Shown: in pieces, positions 27,801-42,800 of the stretch
Position numbering within the stretch: position 1 is the stretch's first letter
How the letters are laid out: every line of letters begins with the position of its first letter
Assembly: GCA_000149265.1 (NCBI GenBank)
Contig: CH003416.1
Location: 340,285 to 404,284 of the forward strand
Source: Ciona savignyi
Taxonomy: Eukaryota; Chordata; Ascidiacea; Phlebobranchia; Cionidae
DNA length: 64,000 bases
Direction of reading: 5' to 3'
Notes under the pieces: generated by a model
Seen by the model: the letters and a program-made list of their open reading frames with translations, nothing else
Database searches by the model: none
What the model was told of the DNA's origin: nothing
Translations under genes and position numbers: made by a program

Positions 27801-30800
27801 CAAAACTATTAATTATTTGAAGCACCATGTGGATGATTTCTATTAATAAAAGAACTTTCCGTTAGTTATATGTCCTGGCTATCTGCCTAAAGTCCAAAAA
27901 ATGTTTCCAGTTAAAAAAGTTAACCATGTTTACCACAGTCTTTAACATGGCTCCGAAATGGTTCACCCCTCCCAAACAACCCTCGTTACCAAGTCCTCTC
28001 CAACGGTCGATTAATGATCATCGCCAGTGTTCAACAAAGTGATGATGGCGAGTTCACATGCGTTGCTTCTAATGTGGTTGGCGAGGTAGGGTGTGAAATG
28101 ATCCAGTCTTTGGGCACATATTCTTATTTTTACTGGTTTACCGTTTAACCAACTTGGAGACATTGCTGTAAATACCTTTTTACTGCACTTTCATGAATAC
28201 TGCTATAATGTACTACTTTAAACACCCACCCAGACGGACAAAACATACGAAGTGGTGACTTATGTTGCACCTACCCTCCCCACCACCTCCGGTGACATCA
28301 CGGTGGACATCGGGGAAACTGTTTCTCTCAGCTGCGAGAACAGCGCTGTACCGACACCTAGTGTTAAGTGGAGCAAAAATGGAAACAATCTCAATGATGA
28401 ACTGGTGAGGCTGGTTATTTTATTGACAAGAAACTAAATAAAATTGAAGGTAGAGATATGGGTTTTAAGGATTTCTTAGTTGTGAAGATGAACTAATTTC
28501 ATGCTGGTGGTGAGGAAACCTGACAGAAAGGGTTATTTGCATAATTATTATCTGATGGCAACTAATATAGAAGTAAATTTCGAAAAAATTCCAAACAGTA
28601 AAAAATTCAGATATGATAATAAGTGGTTTATACCTAGTATGCAATGCAAGATCATTGATACTGCATTTTGTTGTGTAACAAGACAAATAAATCTCAAAAT
28701 AACACAGGAATCCTTCATTTTGTTCCAGGGTGAAAATGATGACAAGATCACTCTGTCGGAAGATAGTCAGATCCTTGTCATCTCTGACGCACAGGAGGAG
28801 GATGTTGGAAGATATTTGTGTGTCGTTTCAAATGATGCGGGTATCCAATCCAAGTAAGTAGCGTCTTTTTTATTTCCCCAGCTCGATAATGTAAAGGTTA
28901 AGAATAGAGTGGTTATTCCAGATTTCAAAATTGATTTCTAACAATTTTCATGACAGAAACTTTAAAGTTTTGGTCAACGTGCCACCAACAATCTCTGGCC
29001 CCCCATTGGTCAACCTTACCTCCATCTTCGGAAACCCGGTGACACTGAATTGTGATGTCTATGCAGTTCCCACAGCAACCATAACTTGGATGAAGGACGG
29101 TAGAGTGGTGCAATCAAATGACAGAGTCACAGTTTTGTCCGGAGGCACCTCTCTTCAAATCAGTGAGTTGTTGTTGGTATAGTGATGTGATGTCTATAAA
29201 GAAACAATATATTAATGGAGTGTTTTTTAATCAGAGTAGCAAAAATATATTGTTCTTAGATCTCAGCGTAATTGATCAAATTTGTATTACAGAATAACGT
29301 CAGCTCAATTACGTAATTCTGTAATTTTTATGACGTCAGCGTTATTTAAACAAACAACCAAAAATTATTGTGTTTTTGGATGCATTTTGATGGTAGACAA
29401 GGAGAATAAAACTTAACTTCAGAGACTTAAGTCTAAACTAAATTGTTCATTTATCCTGTATTGAAACAAATACAAGAGTAAACAAGCCTCACATCGGGGC
29501 CGTGTTTCCATTTGTCTTGCCGCGCTGATTACAGATAAGAAAATTGGCACGAATCCAAGATCACATTTATTTACCTTTTTGATTATTCTTATTAGTGGCA
29601 TGACTTATTTTACTCGAACAAAAATGAACAAACAAACTTAATTTGCTAAGACTAAAACAAGGAATTGTTTAGACAGTATATTTACTACGACGTGCATATC
29701 CCGTTTGAATAATTACGGAGAGATGCGTAATTACGTAATTTTGATTTGACGTACATAACGGAATTCTGACGTCCATAATTACGTAATTTCGTAATTATGC
29801 CCAGGTCTAATTGTGTTGAATAAGATCAGTATAGTAGTATTTAAGTTTTAAACTCACTAAAAATTAGAAGAAAACTTCATTTTTTGTCATAGTAATCCAA
29901 CAATTTTTGCATTGCCCTAAATACTTATAATTATTTAATGTATTTTGTTTATGTTTTGTTTGTTGTTTTAAAAAGAATATTAAATGTGTTTGTTTATGGG
30001 TAAATTTATGACAAACTCGCAGCAGATATGTTAAAGTCAGCAAAATGATTTGCTTTGATTAATATGTTTAGGTCATGTTACTATTTACATGTTTAATAAA
30101 TAGATACTTACCAAATTATATATTTTCTTATTCATTGAGCTGATATGATTTTGAAAGTTTAAAAAACAAGTATAAATTACAAGACCTGGATCTGATATAA
30201 TCTTATTAAATATATTTATGTCTGATACATAAATGCAGATTTTATATAAATTTATGGAAAAAAAGGTATATGTAATTTGAATTCATGTTCTGCAGGTAAA
30301 AGTGCGGTCCATGACACTGGAGAATACTCATGCCACGCATCTAATGTGGCAGGTGATGCTCGAAAACAACTTAACCTTGTTGTCAATGGTAAGTACTTTA
30401 CTTGAAACAAACCAATGATTGCCCTTTAAGTTTTAAACATAGCCATGATGTATCTTACATACACTGCAGTCTTATTATGAGTTTAGCAATTGTAACCACT
30501 CATACATCGCGCTGACCAGCTCCCTATCACCAGTGCTTAGATTTTATCCACTTTTAACTTATCCGCCCATGTATATTCGTGTGTCGAACTAAGAAATGTT
30601 ATCTACAGTACCACCAAACATTGTGACATTACGTAATGATGTTGAAGTGGTGCAAGGTGAAGATGTCACACTGGATTGCTTTGCTGGGGGAATTCCCCAG
30701 CCAACGATAGCTTGGTACAGGAATGGTGCTCCAGTCAATGAAGATTTATCTGACAATTTAGAAATCATCGAAATTGGTCTTGTCATTTACAGAGCACAAG

Positions 30801-33800
30801 TTTGATTTATTTCTATTTCTTTCTTATGCAACATACTATAACATAGAGTATAACACAGCTATTTGTCAAAATACCTTTCTCAGTCAGATTGCTGGATCTA
30901 CTTCTGTGTGTTTTATGTCATAAAGTTAAAACCATCACCTTTTTGTTTAAGTTATTTAGTTCCATTAAGTTCAAGCACCATCCAATAAATGGCTTGTTTA
31001 AAAAAATGTCGTACTAGCAAAAAGCTGGTTTCCATTGTACAACTGGATGTTCTTGTACCATCCACACTGGACATAGTTAAATCACAATATATTGAACAAC
31101 ATGGCGTCCCAGGTACGCGATGGTGTGGAATATGTTTGTGAAGCCAGCAATGCAGCTGGTGAAGAGAGAGAAAGTTATAATGTGGTGGTGCTTGTCCCTC
31201 CATCACTGGGTGATGTTGATTCACCACGGGATAATATTGAGGTGGGTGGTTTTTGTATGTATGGATATCTTTTTAAACCACTAATATTAATTCAGTTTTT
31301 AGAATAAATGTACATTTTGCAAAATAGCACAACAGCTGTTTGTGAAGCCTTAGATAATAAACAAATTGTTATAAAATTTAAATACACCTTTATGTTAACA
31401 AGGTAAAAACACAATATGCTGCTTGCCGCGCTTTAAAATACAAATATATTGATGCAGTTATTGATTTGGTGTATCTAAAACGTTACATTTTATAAAACAA
31501 AAACCATTCCCTCTCTGCACAGCATTCCTGGATCAAGTAACATGTTAAAGTAACCTTCATATGTCCACTATGAAAAAAGTTTGGACAATGTGACGTCCCA
31601 TAAGATGTAAATAATTTCTAGTGAAACTTTCGTTTAGGCATTGGAGCATGGACATTTGTTAGAATATCACATAAATACAGTATGGTTATAATGACTATTG
31701 TAGTATGTGATATATTGTAGAGACATTGCATATTTTGTTTAGACCATTAATCTCCTGGATTCAAGTGGCAACTGTGACATACCTTATTGCAGGGCACAAA
31801 TCACTACCAATTAAGTGTTTTTTTATATTCTTTGTTTGAACACAAACAGGTGATTGCTGGGGATCCTGCACTTCTAGAATGCCCTGTTGTTGGGGGAATT
31901 CCCCCTCCAATAATGTCATGGCAACGAAATGGGATACCTCTGCAAGTTTCAGATCGACACCAGTTGCTAAATGGTGGGCGTACCCTCAGGATACCAAATA
32001 CACAGGTTCATATTGCTTTTAGTTGCATGATACAAAAACATTAACAAAATAGCCTTGAACATGAGCATCTCAGTAATGATATGAGGTAGTGACTGGTATT
32101 TAGTGGTCAATTTAAATACTATTTTAGTAGGTAGAGATGAATACACTTTCTCTCTTTGTTTAATTGATTTAGGTTTAAATGCCCTGTTTTAAATCTTAAA
32201 ACTTATTTAGGTCTTAAGATGGTTTATGTTTACTATGTTCTAGAAATATTTTGTCATTAAAATGACATTTTTCTTAGTAAAAAACTTAACAAAATTAAGG
32301 GGATACTTGAACTATCACAACTTCATTTTTTTGTTCCTACTAACATTCGCATTTTTAGAAAGACCCAAACTGAGACAAAAAATTATTCATAACATTGGTT
32401 AAATTAAGTGTCCGTAAATCAACTTGGTTCCTTCATCCTGACATAAGCAAGGTTGTGCTGCTGGGTGGGGCACTTATTCGAAGTTTTCTCCTCCAACATG
32501 ATTTAAATAAACAATATTACGTGACGGTCCATTATTTCCAGGAAACGGACACGGCTCGCTATAGATGCGTTGCAACCAATGATGCTGGTAGTGTGAACCA
32601 TGAATTTGACCTCAGTGTACATGGTAGGTGCTTAAAACTATTTTGTTTTAGCATGTGCCATAGGTAATACAATTGTCTCAAGATTTAATTGTAATCTAGC
32701 TCCAACATATTTAAAGTTTTTGTCCCAATTTAATAAATCTTCTTTAATAAGAATGTTAAATGTGGTTGCAGTGTTTTTTTTACATATTTTAACCACCATT
32801 TTCTCACTACCACTTACATTGTTTTTTGTTAATCACTGGTTAAGTAAGATAAGCGCAACTACATTCTGTGCTGGTATATTTGATTATATTCCATGGCACA
32901 GTAAATTAAATGTTCCCTCACACCCCAGTGCCACCCATGTTCCAATCTGATATCGGGGGAGAAATCACTGTATTTGTTGGGGAGCCAGTCACCCTTGATT
33001 GCACGGTGCTAGGGACTCCTCAGCCAGGTGTAGCTTGGAGCAAAGTAAGTTTTCAGTTAAAATGTCACATCCATCTGTTTGCATATAACTTTCATAGAGG
33101 GAATATAAATTTTTATTCGCTCTGACTTTGAGTTGCTGACATTGTAATTATAAAATAATTATAATTTATAATTATAACACATCTGCTTTTGACTGTCAAC
33201 AATCAAATATCTGGAAGTATATCAATCTGTTTTACGTTCGTTACTTTCAATTTCGACTCCATTGGATAGTTTACTACTGATATGTCGTACCCAGTGACCC
33301 AAGTATGATAACTGTATATAGTTTGATACGTAGTCACTAACTTGCCTAGTCATTATCCAACAGTTAGCCAACTCCACATGTAACTCTCTTACAAAACAAA
33401 TATGGTATTCAGGACGAAGTTGCACTGCGAGATTTAACATCCGACACCAACAACAGAGTTCGTACAATTATCAACAATCAACAGTTGTTGATACGACAAG
33501 TTGAAATTGGTGATACAGGCCGATACACTTGCTTGGCTGTATCAGTGGCTGGAGAAAAAAATAAAAATTTTGACCTAAATGTTTATGGTAAGTCTGTTCG
33601 GATTTCCAAATGTTATTCCGACATTTACCCTCCCAGGCAATTTCATGAAGTAGCTGATTATCTCCATTTCCGTACTTTTAAAGGTGGTGTTACAGTTGGT
33701 TTTAAACTTACAGAATTGTTGCTGGTTGGTCTGCATGTGTATAAACTTATATTCTATTGTAAATTTTATAACAACAGTTACATCTGTATTTCCACATTGT

Positions 33801-36800
33801 ATCTTTTGCACAGATCGAACAACAATCGAGGGCTCAGGTGAATCCCCTCAGATTATCGTGGATGTTGGCGAGTCGATTGATCTTGCTTGTAATGCACATG
33901 CGGTACCCATCCCTGCACTCTCCTGGATTAAAAACGAGAATGAAATTCTGATTGACAGATCGAGGGTGTTGGATAATGGAAGAAGAATGTTTGTGCAAAG
34001 TGCACAGGTGAATAGCCTATGTGGAAGTTATTTATAACAATGGTTTAATGAGCACCGCAAATACAATCATGTATATACTGCTGTATGATGTGGTCAATCA
34101 CAGTTTGCAGTAAATGTTATAAAAGAATACTAAGTTTAAATTATTTGTATTTTGAAGTTCAGGTGGTAAAAGAAGTATTTTAGACAATAAATTTGTCAAA
34201 AAAATATAATTTATTGGAATAATCCGAAATATCATTAAAAGCTTACAACATCATGCTTTTTAATTCCCAGCTCTCAGACAGTGGGACGTACACATGCGTA
34301 GCCACATCACCTGCTGGGGTTGTGGAGAAAGATTTTGATGTGATAGTTCACTTACCACCCACAATATCTGATGGTAACAATGTAACAGCTGTGGTGGGTG
34401 AAAATATCACAATTGAATGTGAATCAGATGCTTTCCCGCCACCCACACTAAGTTGGATGAAAGATGGCGTACCGGTAAATAGATTTAAAAAAAATAGAAA
34501 CCTATTTTTTATGTTTAAGTTGCATAGTTTTTAATCTTATAATATGTGACCTTAAAACAAGTGTTTTCGTATATATACTTTACCTTTTTCAATACAATCA
34601 GCAAAATTTCTAAAGCTGAAATCACTTCTTATCTGTGCATAATTTATATTTTAATCCAGGCTAGGGAAAAATATTATCCAAGGCATTTTGTCTGAAAACT
34701 TAAGTTATGTAATTATTGATTATTAGTATGATTAGTATACATATATCTTGTGGCAACTTTCTTCAGCTTCACAACAATGAGAAGTACCTTGAGCTTACCA
34801 ATGTTCAAGTCTTCGATTCTGGGATATACACTTGCGTAGCATCTAATATAGCAGGTATGCTTGCCAATAAAAGTTTAACTATATCTTGACCATTTTTTAA
34901 AGAATAAAATTCCATTTTACTGCAACCACGCCCATCTTTAACTGTTTTTCATAATTGCCACTGAAACACTGTCCCATCAGTCTACTTTAATGACATATAA
35001 ACATACAACCGAACCATTAATATAGTTAAAACTTATAAAGATGTTAATTAGTAGGTCCCAAAATAAATGTATGGTAGACTTAGATAGAAAGGATAGCATA
35101 TTCATGTTTTACCCCAGTGAATCTATAATGAGGAATGTTATAACACGGACAATCATAAGATTACTTCATGACCACTGTTAGGTTACCCGAGTTTTGAGAA
35201 TGTATTAGATGAGTGAGATGTTTTTTCGACAGATTAGTCTGGTGGTTAAGTGCGTTGCCTTTTAGCCGAAGGGTTGTACTTGTAGGTACGACACTGGTTG
35301 TAAGTTGTGTCCTTGGGCCAGCCACTTAACGGACATTGTCTGAACTAGTCTGTTGTCTGAAAAGGAACGTGTAAATCATACATGAGACAATGCAAAACCC
35401 GACGGTGACGCGAGGTAATCTGGTGATTACCCGGGTGTTAACCCCCCCCCCAAATCACCTGAATTCAAGTGATGCCTGCGCATTGATTTGACAAAGACAC
35501 AATCGACTAAGCCAGCTGTTGGTTACAGGAATTCAGTCTTTTTCTTATTTTCTATTAACTTAAGCATATTTAAACGCTATCAAACAGAACATGAAATATA
35601 CAAATAATGGCTAGCATTGATATACAAAACGGCTAAAGTTTAAATAAACGATTATGATATAAAATCCTTTGTAAAACATGGGGAATTTCCAAAATCTAAA
35701 CTAAATATCTTTATTGGAGTGAAATGCGTTTCTTCATGATGATAAAAGTAGAGTATGTGTAAAAACCTAACCGCGCGAAACCATCGAAAATCTAACAATT
35801 TTGTAACCAGGCACAACATACGAAGACACAAAACTATCTGTCTACCAACCACCCAACATATTAGATGGGCCCACCACTATCATTGCAAGGAAGGATGATA
35901 CAATTCTCCTGCCATGTTTGGGCCAAGGGGTTCCCGAACCAAGGGTATGTAAAAAAAATTAGTTTTTCAATTACAATAATTCCTTGAAATTTTTGAATTG
36001 GTAATGTTTTAATTGTCATCCAAATAAACCAAATTTGATTGAAAAGATATGCTTTTAATAAGCCTGGTATATAAAATATAGCTATTATAAAGTACAAAAA
36101 ACTATTAATAATGTCTGTTTCAACCTTTATTGGTGTATACAATTCAATTATCATTTTTATTATGTAACAAATCATCAAAACACTTTTTAATACACAAATT
36201 AAATTAAGATGTTTTGCTTTTTCTAATTTTAATTCAATTTGCAAACTCTAAAATCCATTCTATTTCCTCACAGATTTCATGGAGGAAAGACAGTCAGCTC
36301 CTCTCATCTGCTCCTCATTACATCTTCCAAGATGATGGTTCACTCATGCTGGAGAGAGTCCAAGTGGATGATGCGGGCCGATTCGTCTGCCTCGCCTCTA
36401 ACCTGGCGGGATCAGCGAGAAGAGTGATTACGCTTATTGTTCAAGGTAAGTAAGAAGGAAGTTTTGTTGTTGGATGAGACATCTTCATTGGTGAGTGCCA
36501 TCAGAACAATACAAAAAAACTAGGTTTGTTTGAAGAATGAATCATTCATCTTTACTTCCAGGTGTAAATAAATAAACAGCAAAAATAATAATTTTTAATA
36601 AAAGAAAACTTATAATTTACAACAGAGTACCAAAATAAATGCATGTGTGTAGTTTTTAATACATGATGACATCATTCAATTTCTTCCAGTGCCTCCCGTG
36701 ATTGCACTGGGTGATACAAACGTCACGGTTACCGTTAATAATCCTGTGACACTCAACTGTGAGGTGAGCGGTGAACCAAAACCAGAGGTCACATGGTCTA

Positions 36801-39800
36801 GAAATGGTGTTTCTATTGTGGCCAGCGCAAACCCATCATTCACGTAAATATTTAATGTTCCATTTCATACATAACAGTCTAGTTTTTAATTGTTTCAGTA
36901 TGTTGATGTTTCTTATTAAATAAAAGTATTTTTCGTCTTCACATTACAATTACAAAATTCACAGTTTTTGCAATGTATAAACATTAGAAAATTGTCTCAT
37001 ATTACGTATTTTTATTTTTGTTCATAATTTTCCAGTTATCTTTGGTCTTTTCTCTGTATGTAAAAGTAACATAAGATTTTTTGTATTATCTTTTTTAAAT
37101 TAATTTCCATTATTACAGATTTATTGTTAAATTTAGACTAATTATTTTTTCTTAAAAAATCTCTACTTTAAACCCAATCTGAGAACACAATATACAATCT
37201 TTATATACAGGGTTCTCGGTACCGGTTCACTACGCATTGCTTCTGCTGCGATTGGTGATTCCGGTTACTACAGATGCAGTGTTAGGAATCCAGCTGGTAT
37301 CGCATATCGGGATATATCTCTGTTTGTACAAGGTTAGTTATATCCATATGCATTTATGCTGTAAATATTACTACTAATTTATTATACACCTTACCTATTT
37401 ATGTTCAATTACTGAAGTCTTTTCATCTTGCAAATCTTATAACACTCTACAAATTCTTCAGTTTGAAATGATCAATTAATCAAATTTCCCCCATAGTTCC
37501 CCCCAGCATATCGAACGCACCAAGCAAACACATCAAGCAACCTGGTTCCTTCCTTCGTATTCCATGTGATGTAAGCGGCACTCCTACACCCTCTGTTACC
37601 TGGACCATCAATGGCAACAGTGCAGAAGCGTATGTTCACAATTTTGTGGTTTTCATTCTACAAATGTTAAGAAAACTGTTTAATTGCTTTTTTTTAATTA
37701 ATATATACAAACTTACACACAATCCCCTCTACACACAATGATTAAAGGATAATTCTTTATCCTGTCGAAATGTACAAAATGCACCTTTTCGTCATAGGAA
37801 TATCCACATAATATTACATGGAGTTTTGCTTTTGGAGATATGCATATAACTTAGCTCAATGTTTAAACTCTTGTGATTAAAATCTTTCTTCTTTACAGTG
37901 TAAATAACCAAACCTTCCTATTCAATTATTTTGTCATACCACATAAAAACAATATTTTAATGGCTGTTTTATCTGTGGTCTAAGTATTATTTTCCCAAAT
38001 TATTTCAAAATCAAAACGAGAATATTTCCTACACAGCATTGCTGGAGTGCATGAGGATGCAGCACATGGGTTGATCATCAGATCAGTTGATTTAAACCAT
38101 GATGGGTTATATGTGTGCTCTGCTATTAACCCAGCAGGTGAGGCAACAGATAAATAGTGTAAAAAAGGTCGTTCTCCCTAACCTTTCTTTTTGATGCTGA
38201 ACAATTTCTCCAAATGGAGTATATAGGTTGTTTGTAAAAGTTATTTTGATATTTAATCTTTACTAATGATTGTGAGTTATTTTTTAAATAACATAAAATT
38301 AGTTTTTTTCTTCTATGCTCAGTAAAAATTAAACAAATTGTGGTTTTGAGTAATGCTTTTCTTAAAAATTCTTAATAAATGATATTTATAACAAAATTGA
38401 ATATGACTGTTTAACTTGTGCAAAACTACCAGGCCATGCGCGGTACGAAACAGATTTAGAAGTCCGAGTGCCACCAACTGTTACTGGTGACACAAATGAG
38501 TTGTCAGTGTATGAAGGCGACCCCATTTCACTGCCGTGTCAAGTGTCAGGCACACCAGAACCCACAGTCACATGGAGGAAAGGTTCAGTTGCTGTAGAAC
38601 TCGATGATCGAATATTAATGCGAGCCGATAATAGCTTGCTGATATACACCACCCAGGTACTACCTTTCATTGGGTTCTATTTTAACTGTTTAATAATACA
38701 TTTAATCAAATCTGAACAAAATAAGACGACCAAACTAATTTTATCTGGTGTATAAAACGACTTTTCTATTTGTTTATCCATTTTATACATATTTTAGAAC
38801 ATTTTGTCAGATCCCTCGAATAAATTCATTAGGATTTTTACAAGTGATCAAAATTATGCTGTTTGTATTATGAATATTACAGCCATTGTAACATATAAGA
38901 TTTTATAAATAGTTAATACTAATATTATGAAACCTTGTGTGATGTTACTACAGCTCCAATTTTACGTAATTGCCATCAAACAATTTCAGATGGAATTTTT
39001 AATTAGGATTCGAAAATATTCTAAAATGAAACAATACTTTTGCCCTCATGTTTTTATGCATCCAATTTGTCACTAGATAGAATGCTCTTAGTCATCAAAC
39101 AATGCTAAAAAATGATTTCCAAATCAATTGTTACATATCTAACACAAACTTCATCACTATCCCTCCAGACCTCAGATGCTGGCCCATACACATGTGTGGC
39201 ACAGAATGCAGCTGGTGTTGCGTCACATGATCTGATGCTAGATGTTTACACCAAACCACAGTTTGACACTGATTTCCCAGAATCGCGAACAGTTGTTGTT
39301 GGAGAGGTAAGGTTGTGTGAATGCTGTTAAACTCTGTTTGACAATTAAGAAACAACAATCAATATAACATGAGGGTTCATTTTACTAATTTACTACCACT
39401 ATCGTAATAAAACAGTAATTTAATTGGGTTTTGGGGGGTGGATTCTATGCAAGTTACCCATAGACGAAACCATGTAAGCTCCAAATCTAAATTTCAATTT
39501 AAAAAATTTTATTAATAGAAAATGTTTTATTATAGTCTCTGCTGCTCCCAGTGGTGACACGTGGCCACCCGGAACCAAGCATCGCATGGAGCAAGAATGG
39601 AAGACCGATTGACAGTGAAAGTGGTTCCCTGCAAATATCTATTGTGTCTTTGGAGGATGAAGGTATGGGTCGAAACAATAGTTGTGTGATATGGTACTTG
39701 TGTGTAAAACCTTGGTCGGGAAAGAAAGGTAGTGTTATAAATCTTACATCACAATACCATGTATCCACATGAGCTAGTACAGTGTGTTTTATATTTCAAG

Positions 39801-42800
39801 ATTTTCTACATTGATTACTCATAACCAGATAAATCTCATTAAACTAATAAAATTAACATGAAACGTTTTAGGTTTATACTCTGTAACGGCGGAAAATGAA
39901 GCGGGAATCGCTACTCGATTTTTCCGTCTTATTGTTAACGCCCCACCAAGCATAAATGCAATCCACGGGAGTGACGTTGTGGTCAACCAGGGTGAGCAGT
40001 TGGCACTAGGTGTTGCTGTTGATGGAAAACCAAGACCAGAAGTAACTTGGACAAAAGATGGACAACTGGTTAGTCGGATACTTGGATTTTTATTATCTTT
40101 AGAGCACATACTTTTTGTATAATTCCAACTTTTCGTTTTTGATATTTTTATTGTTATTCTATTTTGGGGCCTTTTGTTTGGTTCAGGTTTTAATTTTAAA
40201 TTAAGCATTTCAGTTTGGTAATGAATGTATTCTTGACCAGGAGGTTGGCTTTCTTAACTGTGTGGTTCAAAGATCCACTTAGCAGTGTTGACGACCAACT
40301 GTTGGCCTACAGTAGCCTGCTAATTGATGTGTGTTTAGTTAAAATATTTTCGGCGCTGGTTTCTTTATAGTTTGGTGCCTTTATGATGGTTACTCAAAAA
40401 TACTTGTAGCTGGATGACGAATCGTTCAGAATCCGACTATCAAATGATGGTTCACTCACCATCCAAGATGCTCGATCAACCGACACGGGTCATTATGTAG
40501 CAACCGCTGTGAATGTTGCTGGTCGCAGCTCTGTTGAGTTTGATGTGAGTATGTATGCAATGCATGGCTGGCATGCAGTCTTTTAATTGTTAATGTCAAA
40601 AATTAACTAGATGTGATTCTTCAAGTCAAAGAAATAATGTTTTTTATACAGTTCAATCACTATATACTGTGTCATCATGTAGTTCCAAAAACTTCCTTCC
40701 TTTTCTCTGCCACTTCATTAATGGGTCATTGTTCTTGTATGCACTTAGATATAAGAAAACAAATAATCACTATCGTATATACATTTAACAGATAAAAAAT
40801 AATTTTATAGATAAGCAAATGATATATTTCAGGTACTTGTCCAGCTGCCACCTATACTAACTGAGCAGCCCACCGACCAGAACATGCATTCAGGTGACAC
40901 CCTCACACTGGTGTGTGCAGCAGCAGGGGTTCCTATACCCACCATAACATGGAAGTTTAACAACCAAATCGTACCTGGTCAAGCAACGACTCCTGATGTA
41001 CCAGGCAGAAGCAGGTTGGATAATTATGGTGTGAAGAGTTAATGGTCAAGAAGAAGTATGTCCTCTTAAAGTTCTCCTTGTTTGCCTTGATGTACTAGTG
41101 TGATGTGTTTGTTACATTAGTGATGGTGAATTCTTTGCTACTACCTTGCATTAACTGTGTTTGAACAACTCATCACTTAATAAAATTACTGTAGCTTGAT
41201 ATCATCTATATGACAGATAAAATGATGTAATTTTGCACACATAATGGGTCGACTATTATAATATTACAAGATTTTTCATTCACCTTATTGTGAAAATTAT
41301 TTTAAATGTATAAATAAACCAGAAACAATACACTTTTATTCTGGATATATTAGCTATGTTTTTATTATCTGTTGTAACTATCTGACATCACTTTTAGAAA
41401 CATAAATTTAAAATAATAACACGACAGATTGGTGATTGAAAACATTCGGCGACAAGATGCTGGTATGTACGGATGTGAAGCACGCAACCCAGCGGGTTCA
41501 AGGATGGCTGTGGCGTTTGTTGCCGTCGAATCCCCTCCACGATTCATCGATGAACTGTCCCCGCGACAAGTTGACCAACTTGGGGGAAACTCCTTATTGG
41601 ACTGCCCAGTTCAAGCAGATCCTGATCCTAGTTTCAGATGGACTAAGGATGGACTGGTATTGTTTATGTTTTGTTACATGCAATCCTTTCTGCTTCCTTT
41701 TTGAATTTAGATGTATTTTAATAAATACTTTTTAATCTTATATTCATATTTGCTATTGTTTACCAATCTATTAGGTGTTTAAAAAAGTAAAAAATTCATT
41801 TATCCAAGCCTGGGTATTCAATTAATGATGAAAACCGTATTGTTTCAATATAATTCAAAAGTTTTGTAATATCTTTTACCACAGGAGGTGATAAGCAGCA
41901 GCAGAGTTCACCAGTTTCCCAACGGATCGCTTGTTATATATCGCACCATTATGACAGATGCAGGCGAATATACATGCATTGCTTTTAATGATGCTGGCAG
42001 TGTAAGTACTAGGAACGACATATTTTTTTTAAACATTAGTTCGACTACATAGTACAGTGTGTCTGGACACAATTTAACGATTGTTTCCTCGGTCCAGTGG
42101 AATCAAATAGAACACTTGAGATTAAATTAATATCAAATATTAAACAAACTACAACCTGACTCTGGGGTGACCACACAATTCCAAATTAATGTGTCAAACA
42201 TACAAAACTAGTCTATCCTACCATAAATGCACATTTATTTACTGTATATAAAACACACACACAAATGAGTTCTACTTTCCATAATTTCTAAAATTAAAAG
42301 TTTGCAACTTGCTTGGATTCTATAGAATATGTTGTGAATACTTAAATATGTTACAACAATATTGTTGTTTATACTTGACATGTTTAACAACATACAGGTT
42401 GACAGGAAAGTAAGCTTGGTGTTAGAAATGGCACCGAGGTTCGTACTGGTGCCTGAGAACCACATAGCTGATGCTGGGAACAATGTTGTGCTGGATTGTG
42501 AGGCTGTGGGTGAGCCTGCTCCAACTATAAGTAAGTGATGACAGTATTACTGTTGTCTGATTTTATGTTAAACTAGGCTTGGTTTGTCACTCTATCGTGT
42601 GCACTAGGCAAAGTTTTCTTTACCCAGCATATGAACTTATTTTTTTATAAACTGAAAAGGAAAAATTTGCAAATTTTCCTATAAGTTGTTAGAGTGATTT
42701 CAATCTTGAATAAGGCTACTTCTGATTTCGTGTCTTATCCACTGATTTAAATGTGGAATTCTATATACGTGCATCTTTCCAAACGTTTTGCCAACTCACT

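Noticed and set aside
28501..28857. 118-codon reading frame
   Set aside because: The true exon begins at 28729; the upstream part is intron that is open by chance.
35861..36244. 127-codon antisense reading frame
   Set aside because: It overlaps hemicentin exon 35811-35944 and AT-rich intron on the opposite strand; the composition is low-complexity Ile/Lys/Leu and no domain is recognisable.
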